Part shown: piece after piece, positions 17,256 to 26,936 of the stretch
Layout: the number at the start of each line of letters is the position of its first letter
Position numbering within the stretch: the first letter of the stretch is position 1
DNA from: Dehalococcoidia bacterium
GTDB lineage: Bacteria > Chloroflexota > Dehalococcoidia > DSTF01 > JACRBR01
Direction of reading: 5' to 3'
Assembly: GCA_015478665.1 (NCBI GenBank)
Contig: JADMII010000011.1
Location: forward strand, 1-64,000
DNA: 64,000 nucleotides
Program-made: the position numbers and the translations under genes
Notes under the pieces: generated by a model
Database searches by the model: none
What the model saw: only the letters and a program-made list of their open reading frames with translations
What the model was told of the DNA's origin: nothing

Positions 17256-17525
17256 CTATGCGCCGGCCGCCGCAGGCCTCTCCAGCAGCCGGCCACCGTC
17301 GTAGAGCTTGAGCACGCGCACGGCGCCCGCCGGCCCCACTTCGAGGCAGAGTCCGCAGAGGATGCACTCGTCGAGGTTCGAGTCGACGATGCGGACGCGG
17401 CCCGAGTCATCGGCGTAGATGTCCACCGGGCAGACACTCGCGAGCTGCTTCGCGATCGCCGCGTCGGACGCCGCCGGCTCGTCGACCTCACAGCGGATGA
17501 ACATGCCGGAGCCGCTCGCTGCCAT
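17256..17525 (-). CDS. Ferredoxin-like 4Fe-4S protein
   Basis: An 89-residue small electron carrier. Four cysteines are arranged like FixX/ETF-dehydrogenase ferredoxin domains: one in VCPVDIY and three in ECILCGLCLEV, enough for a single 4Fe-4S cluster; another Cys is near the N-terminus (FIRCEVD). Its ATG overlaps the sucD stop (TGATG), so it is translated with the succinyl-CoA ligase genes. A ferredoxin tied to sucCD suggests exchange of electrons with a 2-oxoacid:ferredoxin oxidoreductase or an acyl-CoA pathway, but no such enzyme is in the window. FixX proper pairs with FixABC, also not seen. Confidence 0.75.
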   Translation of the reverse strand: MAASGSGMFIRCEVDEPAASDAAIAKQLASVCPVDIYADDSGRVRIVDSNLDECILCGLCLEVGPAGAVRVLKLYDGGRLLERPAAAGA

Positions 17526-18427
17526 CAGGCGCCCTTTCCATTCAGGCGCGAGCGGACGATCTCCGGGATGTCCTGGATCGCCTCAGCGACGGAGATCCCG
17601 GCGTCCTGCATGCGCGCGATCTTCTCCGCCGCGGTGTCAGCGCGGCCCTCGACGATGGTACCGGCGTGCCCGAAGCGCATGCCGGGCATCGCGTCCATGA
17701 ACTTCCCGGCCATGAAGGCGACGACCGGCAGGCGGCTCTTCGTCGCCCTCACGTACTCGGCCAGCTGCGCCTCCATCGGCCCGCCCGGCTCGCTGTAGAT
17801 GACGATCGCCTCTGTCTCGGGGTCGGCCTCGAACAGCGGCATCAGCTCGGCGTACGTCGAGCCGATGATCGCATCGCCGCCGATGCTGACGGCGGTGCTC
17901 TGGCCGAAGCCCGCGGCCGTCAGCGTGTTCGAGATCTCCGTCGTCATGCCGCCGGACCGCGACATGACGCCGATGTGCCCCGGGGTGTAGGCGCGCTTCA
18001 CCGCCGCGCCGCCGATGCCCCCCATCTTCGACTTGCCGGGCGAGATCAGCCCCAGGCAGTTGGGGCCGATGAGCCGCGCGCCGTGCATGCGCGCGTGCTC
18101 GCACACCTGCGCGACCTCGCCGCGCGGGATCCGCTCGGTGACGATCACCAGCAGCTTGATGCCGTTCTCGATCGCCTCGAACGCGGCGTCGCGGACGAAG
18201 GCCGGCGGCACGGTGAGGACGGAGCCGTCGACGCGCTGCTGCGATGTGATCTCCTTCACGGTGTCGTACACCGGCACGCCATGCACCCCGCGGCCGCCGC
18301 GGCCGGGCGTCACGCCACCGACGAGCTTCGAGCCGTAATCGAGGCACTCGCGCGTCATGCTCACCGCCTCGCGGCCGGTGATCCCCTGGATGATGAACGT
18401 CGTGCGCTCGTCGATCAGGATCGACAC
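17525..18427 (-). CDS. sucD: Succinate-CoA ligase subunit alpha
   Basis: A 300-residue alpha subunit that binds CoA and carries the phospho-histidine intermediate during interconversion of succinyl-CoA and succinate with ATP/GTP synthesis. Visible are the CoA-binding fold QGITGREAVSM near residue 15, LIGPNCLGLISPG near 120, SRSGGMTTEI near 155, and the active histidine in FGHAGTI. Start is GTG directly after the sucC stop (TAGGTG). Close relatives such as malate-CoA ligase (MtkB) share this architecture and cannot be excluded. Confidence 0.9.
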   Translation of the reverse strand: MSILIDERTTFIIQGITGREAVSMTRECLDYGSKLVGGVTPGRGGRGVHGVPVYDTVKEITSQQRVDGSVLTVPPAFVRDAAFEAIENGIKLLVIVTERIPRGEVAQVCEHARMHGARLIGPNCLGLISPGKSKMGGIGGAAVKRAYTPGHIGVMSRSGGMTTEISNTLTAAGFGQSTAVSIGGDAIIGSTYAELMPLFEADPETEAIVIYSEPGGPMEAQLAEYVRATKSRLPVVAFMAGKFMDAMPGMRFGHAGTIVEGRADTAAEKIARMQDAGISVAEAIQDIPEIVRSRLNGKGA

Positions 18428-19657
18428 CTACGCCACCACCTCCGGCTCGCCCTTCGCCTTGCGCATCTTCTCGACGGCGCGGCGCGCGGCCTCCGACATC
18501 GGCACGCTGCGGTCGCAGTATTCGACGCCGTACTTCTCGAGAATCTTGAACCCTTCGTCCTCCCACGAGCCGGGGATGCGGAAGATGGCGATCTTCTCCG
18601 CCGGGTCGTAGCCCGCCTCGATGACGCCCTTCACGACGCCGCGCGCGACGATATCGACGCGCGTGTTGCTGACGACGTTCATGATCACGCAGATCTTTCC
18701 GACCCCCGGCTTGCTGAGGATGAGCTTCGTCAGCTCGGCCGCCTTCTTCACGCTCGGGTTGCCGCCGATCTCGCAGTAGTTGGCCGGGTCGCCGCCGAAC
18801 TTGCGGATGGCGTCGAAGATCGTCAGCGAGCCGCCGCCGGCGCCGATGACGCATCCGAGCGTGCCGTCGAACTCGACGACGCGGCCGGCGACGCCGCGGT
18901 GGTCGGAGGCATCGACCTCGGCGCCGCGGATCTCGAACGGCGTCGGCGGCCTCGCGAGCCGCGTCTCCTCGCGGCCGATGCCGAGCCGGGCGAGCAGCGC
19001 CGCCTGGCCGTCGCGCGCCTCCTCCTCCATATCCAGATGGGAGTCGAGCGCGATGATGCTGCCGTCGTCGAGCTGCGCGAGTGGGTTGATCTCGGCGAGG
19101 GTCAGGCCGTAGCGCAGGAACGCCTGCGCCAGCTGCGACATGATGCGCGTGAGCGCGTTCAGCTCGCCGCCGCTGATGCCGAGCGATGCCACGAGCTCTT
19201 TCATCTTGAATTCGGGGAAGGGCGAGAACGTCGAGAAGTGGACGCGCGCGACGTGGCCGGGGTGCGTCTCCGCCACCTGCTCGATGTCGATGCCGCCCAG
19301 ATCGCTGAAGATGGCGACCGGCAGCTTCGCCAGCGCGTCGTAGATGACGCCGGCGTAGTACTCCTTCTTCACCGGCTGCTTCGACTCGACGAGCACGCAG
19401 CGCGGCCGCTGGCCGCCGATCTCGAGCGCCAGGATCTGCTCCGCTGCCGTGCGCGCTTCTTCCGCCGCCGACGCGAACTTGATGCCGCCCGCCTTCATAC
19501 GCCCGCCCGACAGCACCTGCGACTTCAGCACGACGTCGCCACCGACCTCGCCGGCGATGCGCGCGGCGTCATCCGCCGTGAGCGCCGTGCCGCCCTTCGA
19601 GACGGGCACGCCTGACATGCCGAGCAGCGTCTTCGCTTCGAACTCGTAGAACCTCAT
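18428..19657 (-). CDS. sucC: Succinate-CoA ligase subunit beta
   Basis: A 409-residue ATP-grasp subunit. [18 protein letters not shown] at the start, [18 protein letters not shown] for nucleotide binding, [13 protein letters not shown] and LDSHLDMEE for metal binding, then the ligase domain with [13 protein letters not shown] and CEIGGNP. It leads a three-gene operon with sucD and the ferredoxin. The sequence starts RFYEF instead of the usual NIHEY, so a related dicarboxylate-CoA ligase is possible. Function: substrate-level phosphorylation in the TCA cycle or in carboxylate activation. Confidence 0.88.
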   Translation of the reverse strand: MRFYEFEAKTLLGMSGVPVSKGGTALTADDAARIAGEVGGDVVLKSQVLSGGRMKAGGIKFASAAEEARTAAEQILALEIGGQRPRCVLVESKQPVKKEYYAGVIYDALAKLPVAIFSDLGGIDIEQVAETHPGHVARVHFSTFSPFPEFKMKELVASLGISGGELNALTRIMSQLAQAFLRYGLTLAEINPLAQLDDGSIIALDSHLDMEEEARDGQAALLARLGIGREETRLARPPTPFEIRGAEVDASDHRGVAGRVVEFDGTLGCVIGAGGGSLTIFDAIRKFGGDPANYCEIGGNPSVKKAAELTKLILSKPGVGKICVIMNVVSNTRVDIVARGVVKGVIEAGYDPAEKIAIFRIPGSWEDEGFKILEKYGVEYCDRSVPMSEAARRAVEKMRKAKGEPEVVA

Positions 19658-19846
19658 CCATCATCCCCGCTGTCATCGATGACGAGCCGTCGTCGCATTC
19701 CGTCGTGGGTGGCGACGACCGCTCACGCAAACCGCATGTTTCGCGACCGCCGTGAAAGTATGGACGACTGTCCGACAGTCGCAAGGTCAGCGGCGAGCCT
19801 GATCGGCCAGCACATGACCGCATTCGCCCTGCGCGCGGTCGCACCC

Positions 19847-19852
19847 TACAAT
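19847..19852 (+). promoter_or_regulatory. -10 box of the GH2 gene, leaderless start
   Basis: TACAAT ends six bases before the ATG at 19859, so transcription would begin at or next to the start codon. A weak TTCGCC lies 18 bases upstream at 19823-19828. Confidence 0.5.
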
Positions 19853-19858
19853 CCCCGC

Positions 19859-21598
19859 ATGGAGCGCACTTCGCTGCGCCCGCAGCTCGAACGCGACGGC
19901 TGGCTGTCGCTCGACGGCGCCTGGCAGTTCGCCTTCGACGACGCCGGCTGCTGGCGCCAGCCCGGCGACGTCACGTGGACGCGCGAGATCGTCGTGCCCT
20001 ACGCGCCGGAGACGCCGGCCAGCGGCATCGGCGATCCGTCGTTCCACCTCGTCTGCTGGTATCGCCGCCGCTTCGACGCGCCGGAGCGGGCGCCGGGCGA
20101 GCGTGTCATCCTGCACTTCGGCGCCGTCGATTACGCGGCGACGGTCGGGGTGAACGGACACGCCGTCGCCCGCCACGAAGGCGGCTACACGCCGTTCAGC
20201 GCTGATATCACCCACGTGCTCGCGTCAGGGCAGCAGACCCTCGTCGTGCGCGCGGTCGATGACCCGCACGATCTGGCGGCGCCGCGCGGCAAGCAGGACT
20301 GGCAGCTCGAGCCGCACCAGATCTGGTATCCGCGCACGAGCGGCATCTGGCAGACCGTCTGGATCGAGAAGCTGCCCGCGGCGGCGATCGCCGGCCTGCG
20401 CTGGACGCCGAGCGTCGAGCGCTGGGAGATCGGGCTCGATGCGGCGGTCGATGGCGACGCCGACGGCCTGCGCCTGCGCGTCGAGCTGCACGCGCGCGGC
20501 CAGCTGCTCGCCGATGACGTCTATGCCGTGCTGGAGGGCGAGCTGACGCGTCGCATCGCGCTCTTCGACCCTGGCATCGGCGATGGTCGCAACGAGCTGC
20601 TCTGGACCCCTTCGCACCCGACGCTGATCGATGCCCGCCTGCAACTGCTCGACGCGTCCGGCGCCGTCGTCGACGACGTCCGCAGCTACACGGCCCTCCG
20701 CTCGGTCAGCGCCGACGCCGGCGCCTTCCTGCTCAACGGCCGCCCGTACACGCTGCGCATGGTGCTCGACCAGGGATACTGGCCGCAGTCCGGGCTGACA
20801 GCGCCATCCGATGAGGCGCTCGTCCGCGACGTCGGGCTGGCGAAGGCGATGGGTTTCAACGGCGTCCGCAAGCACCAGAAGATCGAGGACCCACGCTACC
20901 TGTACTGGGCCGACCGCCTGGGGCTGCTGGTGTGGGAGGAGATGCCGAGCGCCTACCGCTTCACGCGCCGCTCGATCGGGCGGCTGACGCGCGAGTGGGC
21001 GGACGCCGTCGAGCGCGACTGCAGCCATCCCTGTATTGTCGCCTGGGTGCCGTTCAACGAATCGTGGGGCGTGCCCGACCTGCCGACGGCCGCCGCGCAG
21101 CGCCACTACATCGCGGCGATGTACGAGCTCACGAAGACGCTCGACCCGACGCGGCCGGTGATCGGCAACGACGGCTGGGAGCACACCGTGACGGACATTC
21201 TGACGATCCACGACTACGAGAGCGACCTCTCGATCATCGAACGCCGGTACGCGTCGCCCGAGGGGCTGCCCGGATTGCGTCCGCACGGGCGGCGCGTGGC
21301 GCTCGAAGGGTACGCGCAGGACGGGCGCCCGGTGATGCTGAGCGAGTTCGGCGGCATCGCCTGCGCCGCCGATGCGGAGCGCACGTGGGGATATGTGCGC
21401 GCCGACTCGGCAGACGACCTCGGCGACCGGTACGAGCGGCTGCTGCAGACGGTGCATGCGTCGCCGGTGTTCTCCGGCTTCTGCTACACGCAGTTCGCCG
21501 ACACCTACCAGGAGACCAATGGTCTGCTCTTCGCCGACCGCACGCCGAAGTTCCCGCTGGAGCGCATGCGCGCGGCGACGCGCGGTCGCCGACACTAG
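19859..21598 (+). CDS. Glycoside hydrolase family 2 protein
   Basis: A 579-residue beta-glycosidase of family GH2. An N-terminal jelly-roll sugar-binding domain (about 10-170), an Ig-like domain, and a TIM barrel from about 285. The acid/base is in PFNESWG (Glu401) and the nucleophile in LSEFGG (Glu496); [19 protein letters not shown] is also typical. Substrate may be a beta-galactoside, glucuronide or mannoside. No signal peptide is visible, so it probably acts in the cytoplasm. The ATG was chosen because a TACAAT box sits six bases upstream; an in-frame ATG at 19814 would add 15 residues. Confidence 0.9.
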   Translation: MERTSLRPQLERDGWLSLDGAWQFAFDDAGCWRQPGDVTWTREIVVPYAPETPASGIGDPSFHLVCWYRRRFDAPERAPGERVILHFGAVDYAATVGVNGHAVARHEGGYTPFSADITHVLASGQQTLVVRAVDDPHDLAAPRGKQDWQLEPHQIWYPRTSGIWQTVWIEKLPAAAIAGLRWTPSVERWEIGLDAAVDGDADGLRLRVELHARGQLLADDVYAVLEGELTRRIALFDPGIGDGRNELLWTPSHPTLIDARLQLLDASGAVVDDVRSYTALRSVSADAGAFLLNGRPYTLRMVLDQGYWPQSGLTAPSDEALVRDVGLAKAMGFNGVRKHQKIEDPRYLYWADRLGLLVWEEMPSAYRFTRRSIGRLTREWADAVERDCSHPCIVAWVPFNESWGVPDLPTAAAQRHYIAAMYELTKTLDPTRPVIGNDGWEHTVTDILTIHDYESDLSIIERRYASPEGLPGLRPHGRRVALEGYAQDGRPVMLSEFGGIACAADAERTWGYVRADSADDLGDRYERLLQTVHASPVFSGFCYTQFADTYQETNGLLFADRTPKFPLERMRAATRGRRH

Positions 21599-21765
21599 CA
21601 GGGATGCCCGTCGCGGCACGCCGCCGTCCCGCGAGCGTCCCGCTATCCTGCCTCGCGGGTTTGCCGCCGTGCGCTGCGGCCGGATGGTTCTGAGCCGCCG
21701 CGCCGCGATGCAACGCTGCGAACGTGCGCACTCCCCATGTCCGCGACGGCGTCGCGATTCGAACG

Positions 21766-22926
21766 CTATCGGCCGCGCGCGCCGGCGCCGTCGCGTTCGG
21801 CGCGACGCGCCAGGCGCCGGACGCCGAATGCCGTCGCGCCCGCGACGCCGGCGGCGGCGACGGCCGTCGGCAGGGGGTGCATCGCCGCCCAGAGCTCAGG
21901 CGCCGACTCGTGTGCGCGGTCGTCGAAGGCGCCGTGCGCGCCGCGGTCGCCGGCCACCGGCTGCCAGAGGTTCGACGGGCGCTCCGGATCCTCGGGCTCC
22001 GAAGTCTGCTGCGATGTGTAGCCGGTGCGGCCGAGGTAGTGGTCGAGCAGGCCCGACGCGAACTTGTTGGCCAACACCGTGAGCAAGGTCGACATGCCGA
22101 CGTTGATCTCGCGACGCCGGTGGTGCGCCGCCCAGTACACGGCGCGCGCGGCGACCTCCGGCTGGTAGATCGGCGGCACCGGCTGCGCCTTGCGCGGCAT
22201 CTTGCTCTTCACCCAGCCGAACTGCGGCGTGTTCAGCGCCGGCATCTGCACCATCGTCACCCAGACCTTGCTCTTGTCGTGGTACAGCTCGCAGCGCAGC
22301 GACTCCGTGAACCCCTGGATCGCGTGCTTCGAGCCGCAGTAGGCCGCCTGCAGGGGGATGCCGCGATACGCCAGCGCCGAGCCCACCTGCACGATCGTGC
22401 CGTGGTCTCGCGGGAGCATCCGCCGCAGCGCCGCCATCGTGCCGTACACGTAGCCGAGGTACGTGACCTCGGTCACGCGGCGAAACTCGTCCGGCGTCAT
22501 CTCCTTCACCGGCGAGAAGACCGACGTCATGGCGTCGTTCACCCAGATGTCGATGGGCCCAAACTGCCGCTCGATCTCCTGCGCCGCCGCCTCGACGTGC
22601 TGCGGATCCGAGACATCGGCAGCGTATGCCAGCGCCTCGCCGCCGCAGCTCTCGACGTCACGGCAGGCGCCCTCGAGCCCGTCGCGGCCGCGGGCGATCA
22701 GTCCGACGCGCGCGCCGTGCTCGCCGAAGAGCCGCGCCACCGCGCGCCCGACCCCCGCCGAGGCGCCGGTGACGACGACGACCTCGCGCTGCCGCTGCGG
22801 CGACCGTCCGTCGCCCGCGCGCGGCCGCGTCTGCGCGAAGCTCGGCGTGGGCGTCGTGCGGGTGGCCTGTCCGTTCGAATTCGCTGCGAGATGTGTGGAT
22901 CGCGGTCCGTCCATGCGCCTGCTCAT
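21766..22926 (-). CDS. SDR family oxidoreductase with C-terminal extension
   Basis: A 386-residue protein. The short-chain dehydrogenase fold begins near residue 50 with VVVTGASAGVGRAVA; the catalytic Ser is in VGSALAYRG and Tyr/Lys in AAYCGSKHA. The usual NNAG motif is replaced by NDAM, and a 45-residue polar leader precedes the fold. The last 130 residues exceed a classical SDR and end in a hydrophobic helix near the C-terminus (AAAGVAGATAFGV) followed by arginines, so it may be membrane-associated. This longer SDR type is common in actinobacteria and related groups. ATG 22914 is an alternative start. Substrate unknown. Confidence 0.85.
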   Translation of the reverse strand: MSRRMDGPRSTHLAANSNGQATRTTPTPSFAQTRPRAGDGRSPQRQREVVVVTGASAGVGRAVARLFGEHGARVGLIARGRDGLEGACRDVESCGGEALAYAADVSDPQHVEAAAQEIERQFGPIDIWVNDAMTSVFSPVKEMTPDEFRRVTEVTYLGYVYGTMAALRRMLPRDHGTIVQVGSALAYRGIPLQAAYCGSKHAIQGFTESLRCELYHDKSKVWVTMVQMPALNTPQFGWVKSKMPRKAQPVPPIYQPEVAARAVYWAAHHRRREINVGMSTLLTVLANKFASGLLDHYLGRTGYTSQQTSEPEDPERPSNLWQPVAGDRGAHGAFDDRAHESAPELWAAMHPLPTAVAAAGVAGATAFGVRRLARRAERDGAGARGR

Positions 22927-23040
22927 GCTTCGTAGCGTTGCACATGCCCGCGCGGGTGCGGTATCGCCCGAACGGCCGCTCGTCTCCGTCCGCCTCCACC
23001 GTGCAGCCCTCGTTCACGTAGCCAAGGTCCGGATCAGGCG

Positions 23041-24051
23041 CTACATCCCTACCCGGTACGGGTGCGGCCCGAACTCCGCTTCGTAGAACGGCGCCACCGA
23101 CTGCCCGCGCCGCGCGAAGCGGTCGATCTGCTTCCGGTCGTCGTCCGTGATGGCGACATCGAAGGCGCCCATGTTGTCCTCGAACTGCTCCATCGTCCGC
23201 GGGCCGATGATCGGACTGGTGACGCCCGGCTGCTGCATGCACCAGGCGAGCGCCAGCTGCGACATCGTCACGCCTTTCGCGTCGGCCATCTCGCGCAGCC
23301 CGTCGACGACGTCGTAGATGCGGTCGTTCAGCCGCCGCCGGTACAGCGGGTTCGTGGCGTCGGCGAAGCGCGCGCCCTCCGGCGGCTCCTCGCCGCGCTT
23401 GTACTTGCCGCTGAGCAGGCCGCCACCGAGCGGGCTCCATGGGATGACGGCGAAGCCGTACGTCCGCGCCATCGGCAGCAGCTCGCGCTCGATGCGCCGG
23501 TCGAGGAGGTTGTAGGGAGGCTGTTCGCAGATGAAGCGGTTCAGCCCGAGCTCCTTCGATACCCAGAGCGACTCGACGAGCTGCCAGGCGGCATAGGTGC
23601 TGCTGCCGATGTACCGCACCTTGCCGGCGCGGATCAGGTCGTCGAGTGCCCGCAGCGTCTCGTCGATCGGGATCTCCGGCTGCGGCCGGTGGATCTGGTA
23701 GAGGTCGATGTAGTCGGTCTGGAGGCGGCGCAGGCTCGCCTCGCACTGTTCGACGATGTGGCGGCGCGTGTTGCCCATCTGGTTCGGGCCTTCGCCCATC
23801 TGCCCGTGCACCTTCGTCGCCAGCACGATCACCGCGCGCTTGCCGTTGCGCTTCAGCGCCTCGCCTGTCACTTCCTCGCTGCGGCCGATGCTGTACACGT
23901 TCGCCGTGTCGATGAAGTTGATGCCGGCGTCCAGCGCCCGGTCGATGATCGCGTACGAGTCGTCGGGCCCGGTCTTGCCGCCGAACATCATGCAGCCCAG
24001 ACAGAGCGCGCTCACCTTCACGCCTGTGCGGCCCAGCGGTCGATACTCCAT
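23041..24051 (-). CDS. Aldo/keto reductase
   Basis: A 336-residue NADP(H)-dependent oxidoreductase with a TIM-barrel fold. EYRPLGRTGVKVSALCLG at the start, catalytic Asp and Tyr in FIDTANVYSIG, Lys in LATKVHG, and His in LYQIHRPQ are all present, as is the cofactor-binding IIGPRTMEQ near the end. It resembles the YhdN/Gfo-like AKR group acting on aldehydes or sugars. A TATGAT -10-like box lies at 24123-24128 on the minus strand, about 72 bases upstream of the ATG, with a weak -35. Confidence 0.93.
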   Translation of the reverse strand: MEYRPLGRTGVKVSALCLGCMMFGGKTGPDDSYAIIDRALDAGINFIDTANVYSIGRSEEVTGEALKRNGKRAVIVLATKVHGQMGEGPNQMGNTRRHIVEQCEASLRRLQTDYIDLYQIHRPQPEIPIDETLRALDDLIRAGKVRYIGSSTYAAWQLVESLWVSKELGLNRFICEQPPYNLLDRRIERELLPMARTYGFAVIPWSPLGGGLLSGKYKRGEEPPEGARFADATNPLYRRRLNDRIYDVVDGLREMADAKGVTMSQLALAWCMQQPGVTSPIIGPRTMEQFEDNMGAFDVAITDDDRKQIDRFARRGQSVAPFYEAEFGPHPYRVGM

Positions 24052-24663
24052 GTCCTCGTGCTCCTCTCGTCCGATCCCTGCGTCCGACGCGACGGCTCGC
24101 GCGCATTGAGGGCGCGATCTCGATCATATGCCGGTTCGCGCTCAACGACCAGCGCCCGATGGGCGAGACTCGATGTTGAGTGGCGGATGTTCGACCTTGC
24201 CACGCGGGCGAGGGACAAGACTGGTATTCGTCGCCCTCGTCGGTAAAGGCGGGCAGCGAGACGACGACGCCGACCTGCCGCCCACAGGCGGCCATGCGTC
24301 GACGCCGAGCTGCGGCCGGCGTCCCCGGAGCGCCGCCGCCGCTTCGTTGTATCCGGGCTTGACGCCGCAGGCATCCCTCGTGCAGATGGCGACGCCGAGT
24401 GCGTCGACCAACGTGTGTGGTCACGGGCGTGGACAACCGCCGCGGCTCGATCGCTGGGCGGGCGGCGTGCGGTACTGCCGGGGGCTCGTGATCGCGTACG
24501 AGCGTCAGAGCGTCCGTCGCCGGTGCGCAGCAGCGACGCAATCGTCGCGCGCGGCGATCCCCCGATTTCGATCGTACACTCGTCGCCGTCGCCTGCGATG
24601 AACGCGGCGTGCCCGTAGCGTTGGAGGGCGCGTCTGGTTGACGCATGCCGTCGTTCGCCGGCG
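24052..24663. other. Intergenic stretch, no gene recognised
   Basis: About 610 bases. Both strands contain open frames of 60-160 codons, but they are Arg/Ser/Pro-rich, lack ribosome binding sites and match no family I know. Only the TATGAT box at 24123-24128 (minus strand) looks functional. The stretch may be a decayed gene. Confidence 0.45.
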
Positions 24664-26298
24664 TCAGCCGGCGCGCGCGTGGTCGGCCATACGGTCGGCG
24701 ATGCGGGCGGCGAGCGCCATGATCGTCAGGGCGGGGTTGGCGCTGCCCTGCGTCGGCAGGATGCTGCCATCGGTGATGTAGAGGTTGGGGACAGCGAAGG
24801 CGCGGCCGTCCGCGTCGACGACGCCGTGGCGCTCGTCGGCGGCCATGCGCGCGCCGCCGACGAGGTGGGCGTAGCGTTTGATCGTGATCACTTCTTCGGC
24901 GCCGGCGGCGCGCTGGAGGCGCTCCATCACGTCCTGCGCGGCGGCCATCAGCTGGCGGTCGTTGTCGCACTGGGAGTAGGCGAAGTGGGCGACGCGTAGC
25001 CCGTTGCGGTCGCGCTCGTCGGACAGCGTGACGCGATTTTCGGGCTGCGGCAGGAACTCGCAGAGCGCGCCCGTGCAGGTCCAGTGCACGTAGTCGCGCA
25101 GGTAGGCGCGGAGTGCCTGGCCCCAGTATCCCTGCGCGCAGACGTGCTCGGCCCAGGTGATCGGCAGCGGCGAGACGGTCTGTACCGAAAAGCCGCGCTT
25201 GTACGGCTTCGCCGGGTCGGTCTCGTAGAACTGCTCGCTGCTGACTTCGGGCGGCGGCGCCTTGTACATGCGGATCTCCGCCGGGAAGCGGCCGGCCGTC
25301 TGGGGCGCGCCCTGCACCATCAGGTAGCGCCCGACGAGGTCGAAGTCATTGCAGAGGCCCGCGGGGAAGCGCCTCGACGTGGAGAGGAGCAGCAGGCGCG
25401 GCGTCTCGATCGAATAGCCGGCGACGGCCACGGCGCGCGCGCGCTGCACGTGCGAGATGCCGCCGCGCACGTACTCGACGCCGGTGGCGCGTCCGCTGCG
25501 CTCGTCGATGTGGATGCGTGTGACCATGCTGTTCGGCCGGACCTCGGCGCCGTGGGCGAGGGCGTCGGGGACGTGCGTGATCAGCGGCGAGGCCTTGGCG
25601 TTGACCTTGCAGCCCTGCAGGCAAAAGCCGCGATAGATGCAGTGGGCGCGGTTGCCAAAGCGCCCGTTCGAGATGCCCACCGGCCCCACCTTCGCCAGGA
25701 TCCCGAGCTTCAAGGCGCCGCGCAGGAAGACCTCGCCGTTGCCGCCGACGGGATGCGGACGCTGCGGATAGCCGTGCGGGTCGCCCCACGGCCAGTAGTC
25801 GCCGGCGACGGGCAGTTCCTCTTCGATATCGCGATAGTAGGGGCGGAGGTCGTCGTACGAGATCGGCCAGTCGGCGCCGACGCCGTCATTGGTCCAGGTG
25901 CGGAAGTCGCTGGGGTGAAAGCGGGGAGTGTAGCCGGCGAAGTGGACCATCGAGCCGCCGACGCCGCGGCCGGAGTTGTTCGAGCCGAGCGGTACGGGGT
26001 CGCTGCCGCTGATCACGCGCGGCTCCGTCCAGTAGAGGTGGTGCGAGCCACCCTCGTCGCTGACCCAGTCCGCCTCCGGGTCCCAGAACGGGCCGGCGTC
26101 GAGCGCGACGACGCGCCAGCCGCGCCGCGCGAGCCGCTGCAGCAGCGTGCCGCCGCCGGCGCCGCAGCCGACGATCGCCAGGTCGACCTCGTCGCTGTCG
26201 TCGAAGCGGCGCATGTCGTCGCGCAGCCGGTGGTCGCTGCGGCTGCCCTCGGCGGGCAGGAGCCACGCCGAGGCATTGCGCTCGCGCACGCCGCTCAT
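24664..26298 (-). CDS. GMC family oxidoreductase (flavin dehydrogenase large subunit)
   Basis: A 544-residue FAD enzyme of the glucose-methanol-choline group, closest in type to gluconate/sorbitol dehydrogenase large subunits. The FAD-binding VGCGAGGGTLLQRL is at about 43-56, GVGGSMVHFAGY near 125, and the C-terminal GSILPTQGSANPALTIMALA near 510. It probably oxidises a sugar, polyol or sterol-like alcohol and passes electrons onward. Its ATG overlaps the stop of the subunit-3-like gene (ATGA), making a three-gene module. No signal peptide or Tat motif is seen and no cytochrome c gene follows. Confidence 0.9.
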   Translation of the reverse strand: MSGVRERNASAWLLPAEGSRSDHRLRDDMRRFDDSDEVDLAIVGCGAGGGTLLQRLARRGWRVVALDAGPFWDPEADWVSDEGGSHHLYWTEPRVISGSDPVPLGSNNSGRGVGGSMVHFAGYTPRFHPSDFRTWTNDGVGADWPISYDDLRPYYRDIEEELPVAGDYWPWGDPHGYPQRPHPVGGNGEVFLRGALKLGILAKVGPVGISNGRFGNRAHCIYRGFCLQGCKVNAKASPLITHVPDALAHGAEVRPNSMVTRIHIDERSGRATGVEYVRGGISHVQRARAVAVAGYSIETPRLLLLSTSRRFPAGLCNDFDLVGRYLMVQGAPQTAGRFPAEIRMYKAPPPEVSSEQFYETDPAKPYKRGFSVQTVSPLPITWAEHVCAQGYWGQALRAYLRDYVHWTCTGALCEFLPQPENRVTLSDERDRNGLRVAHFAYSQCDNDRQLMAAAQDVMERLQRAAGAEEVITIKRYAHLVGGARMAADERHGVVDADGRAFAVPNLYITDGSILPTQGSANPALTIMALAARIADRMADHARAG

Positions 26299-26936
26299 CG
26301 GCGCCTCGCCGCGGGGTCGTCGTCCGGCCGGCGGTCGCGCACTTCGAACGGCTCGCGGGCGTTGACGCCGGCGTGCTTGTAGCCGCGCGGGTAGGCAGGG
26401 CCGGGGAAGCCGATCTCGTTCCAGGCCCAAGGATGCGAGTAGAACGCCGTGCAGGCGTAGCGCGTCCAGAGGCTCCAGACGCGCTCCGCGTTGAGCCCGT
26501 GCCAGGCGCCGGAGCCGAGCGAAAGGATCGACTGCAGCAGCGCCGCCTGCTCGCGTCGGCCGCAGGCGGCGAATGGCAGCGCATGCGCCGCCATCGCGTC
26601 GGCGTCGAGGGCGGCGAGGGTGTCGCGCCAGACCTGCCCGTCCTCGGGCATGTCGTCGTAGTGCCAGCCGTCCGTCTCCTGCTCGGCCAGGCGCGCGTCG
26701 ACCATGTTGACGATGGGCACGCGCGGCTCTTCGCGCTGGTCGAGCAGCTGGTCGAAGAGGGCGCGTGCAGCGGCCTCTTCGGTCGGCGTGAAGAAGCGGA
26801 CATCGGGCGGCATGCCGATGCGCTTCATGACGACGCCGACCGTGACGTCATCCCAAGCGCCGGTCTGGGCGAGGACGTTGAAGCCGGGGAAGCGCTCGTT
26901 GCGGCTACGTCCGGGCGTAGCGTCGGCCTCGCTCAC
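26295..26936 (-). CDS. Gluconate 2-dehydrogenase subunit 3-like protein
   Basis: A 213-residue protein. FFTPTEEAAARALFDQLLDQ near residue 47, the EPRVPIVNMVDARLAEQ segment, and the C-terminal RYACTAFYSHPWAWNEIGFPGPAYPRG are the marks of the gluconate 2-dehydrogenase subunit 3 family, the small helper of GMC dehydrogenases. It starts with GTG, whose last bases form the stop of the upstream membrane-protein gene (GTGA), and ends inside the GMC start codon. Unlike many relatives it lacks an evident twin-arginine signal. Confidence 0.8.
   Translation of the reverse strand: MSEADATPGRSRNERFPGFNVLAQTGAWDDVTVGVVMKRIGMPPDVRFFTPTEEAAARALFDQLLDQREEPRVPIVNMVDARLAEQETDGWHYDDMPEDGQVWRDTLAALDADAMAAHALPFAACGRREQAALLQSILSLGSGAWHGLNAERVWSLWTRYACTAFYSHPWAWNEIGFPGPAYPRGYKHAGVNAREPFEVRDRRPDDDPAARRR

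Noticed and set aside
24142..24411. Minus-strand 89-codon frame in the 24 kb gap
   Set aside because: No ribosome binding site or known domain, and a low-complexity Ser/Arg/Pro-rich second half; judged non-coding.
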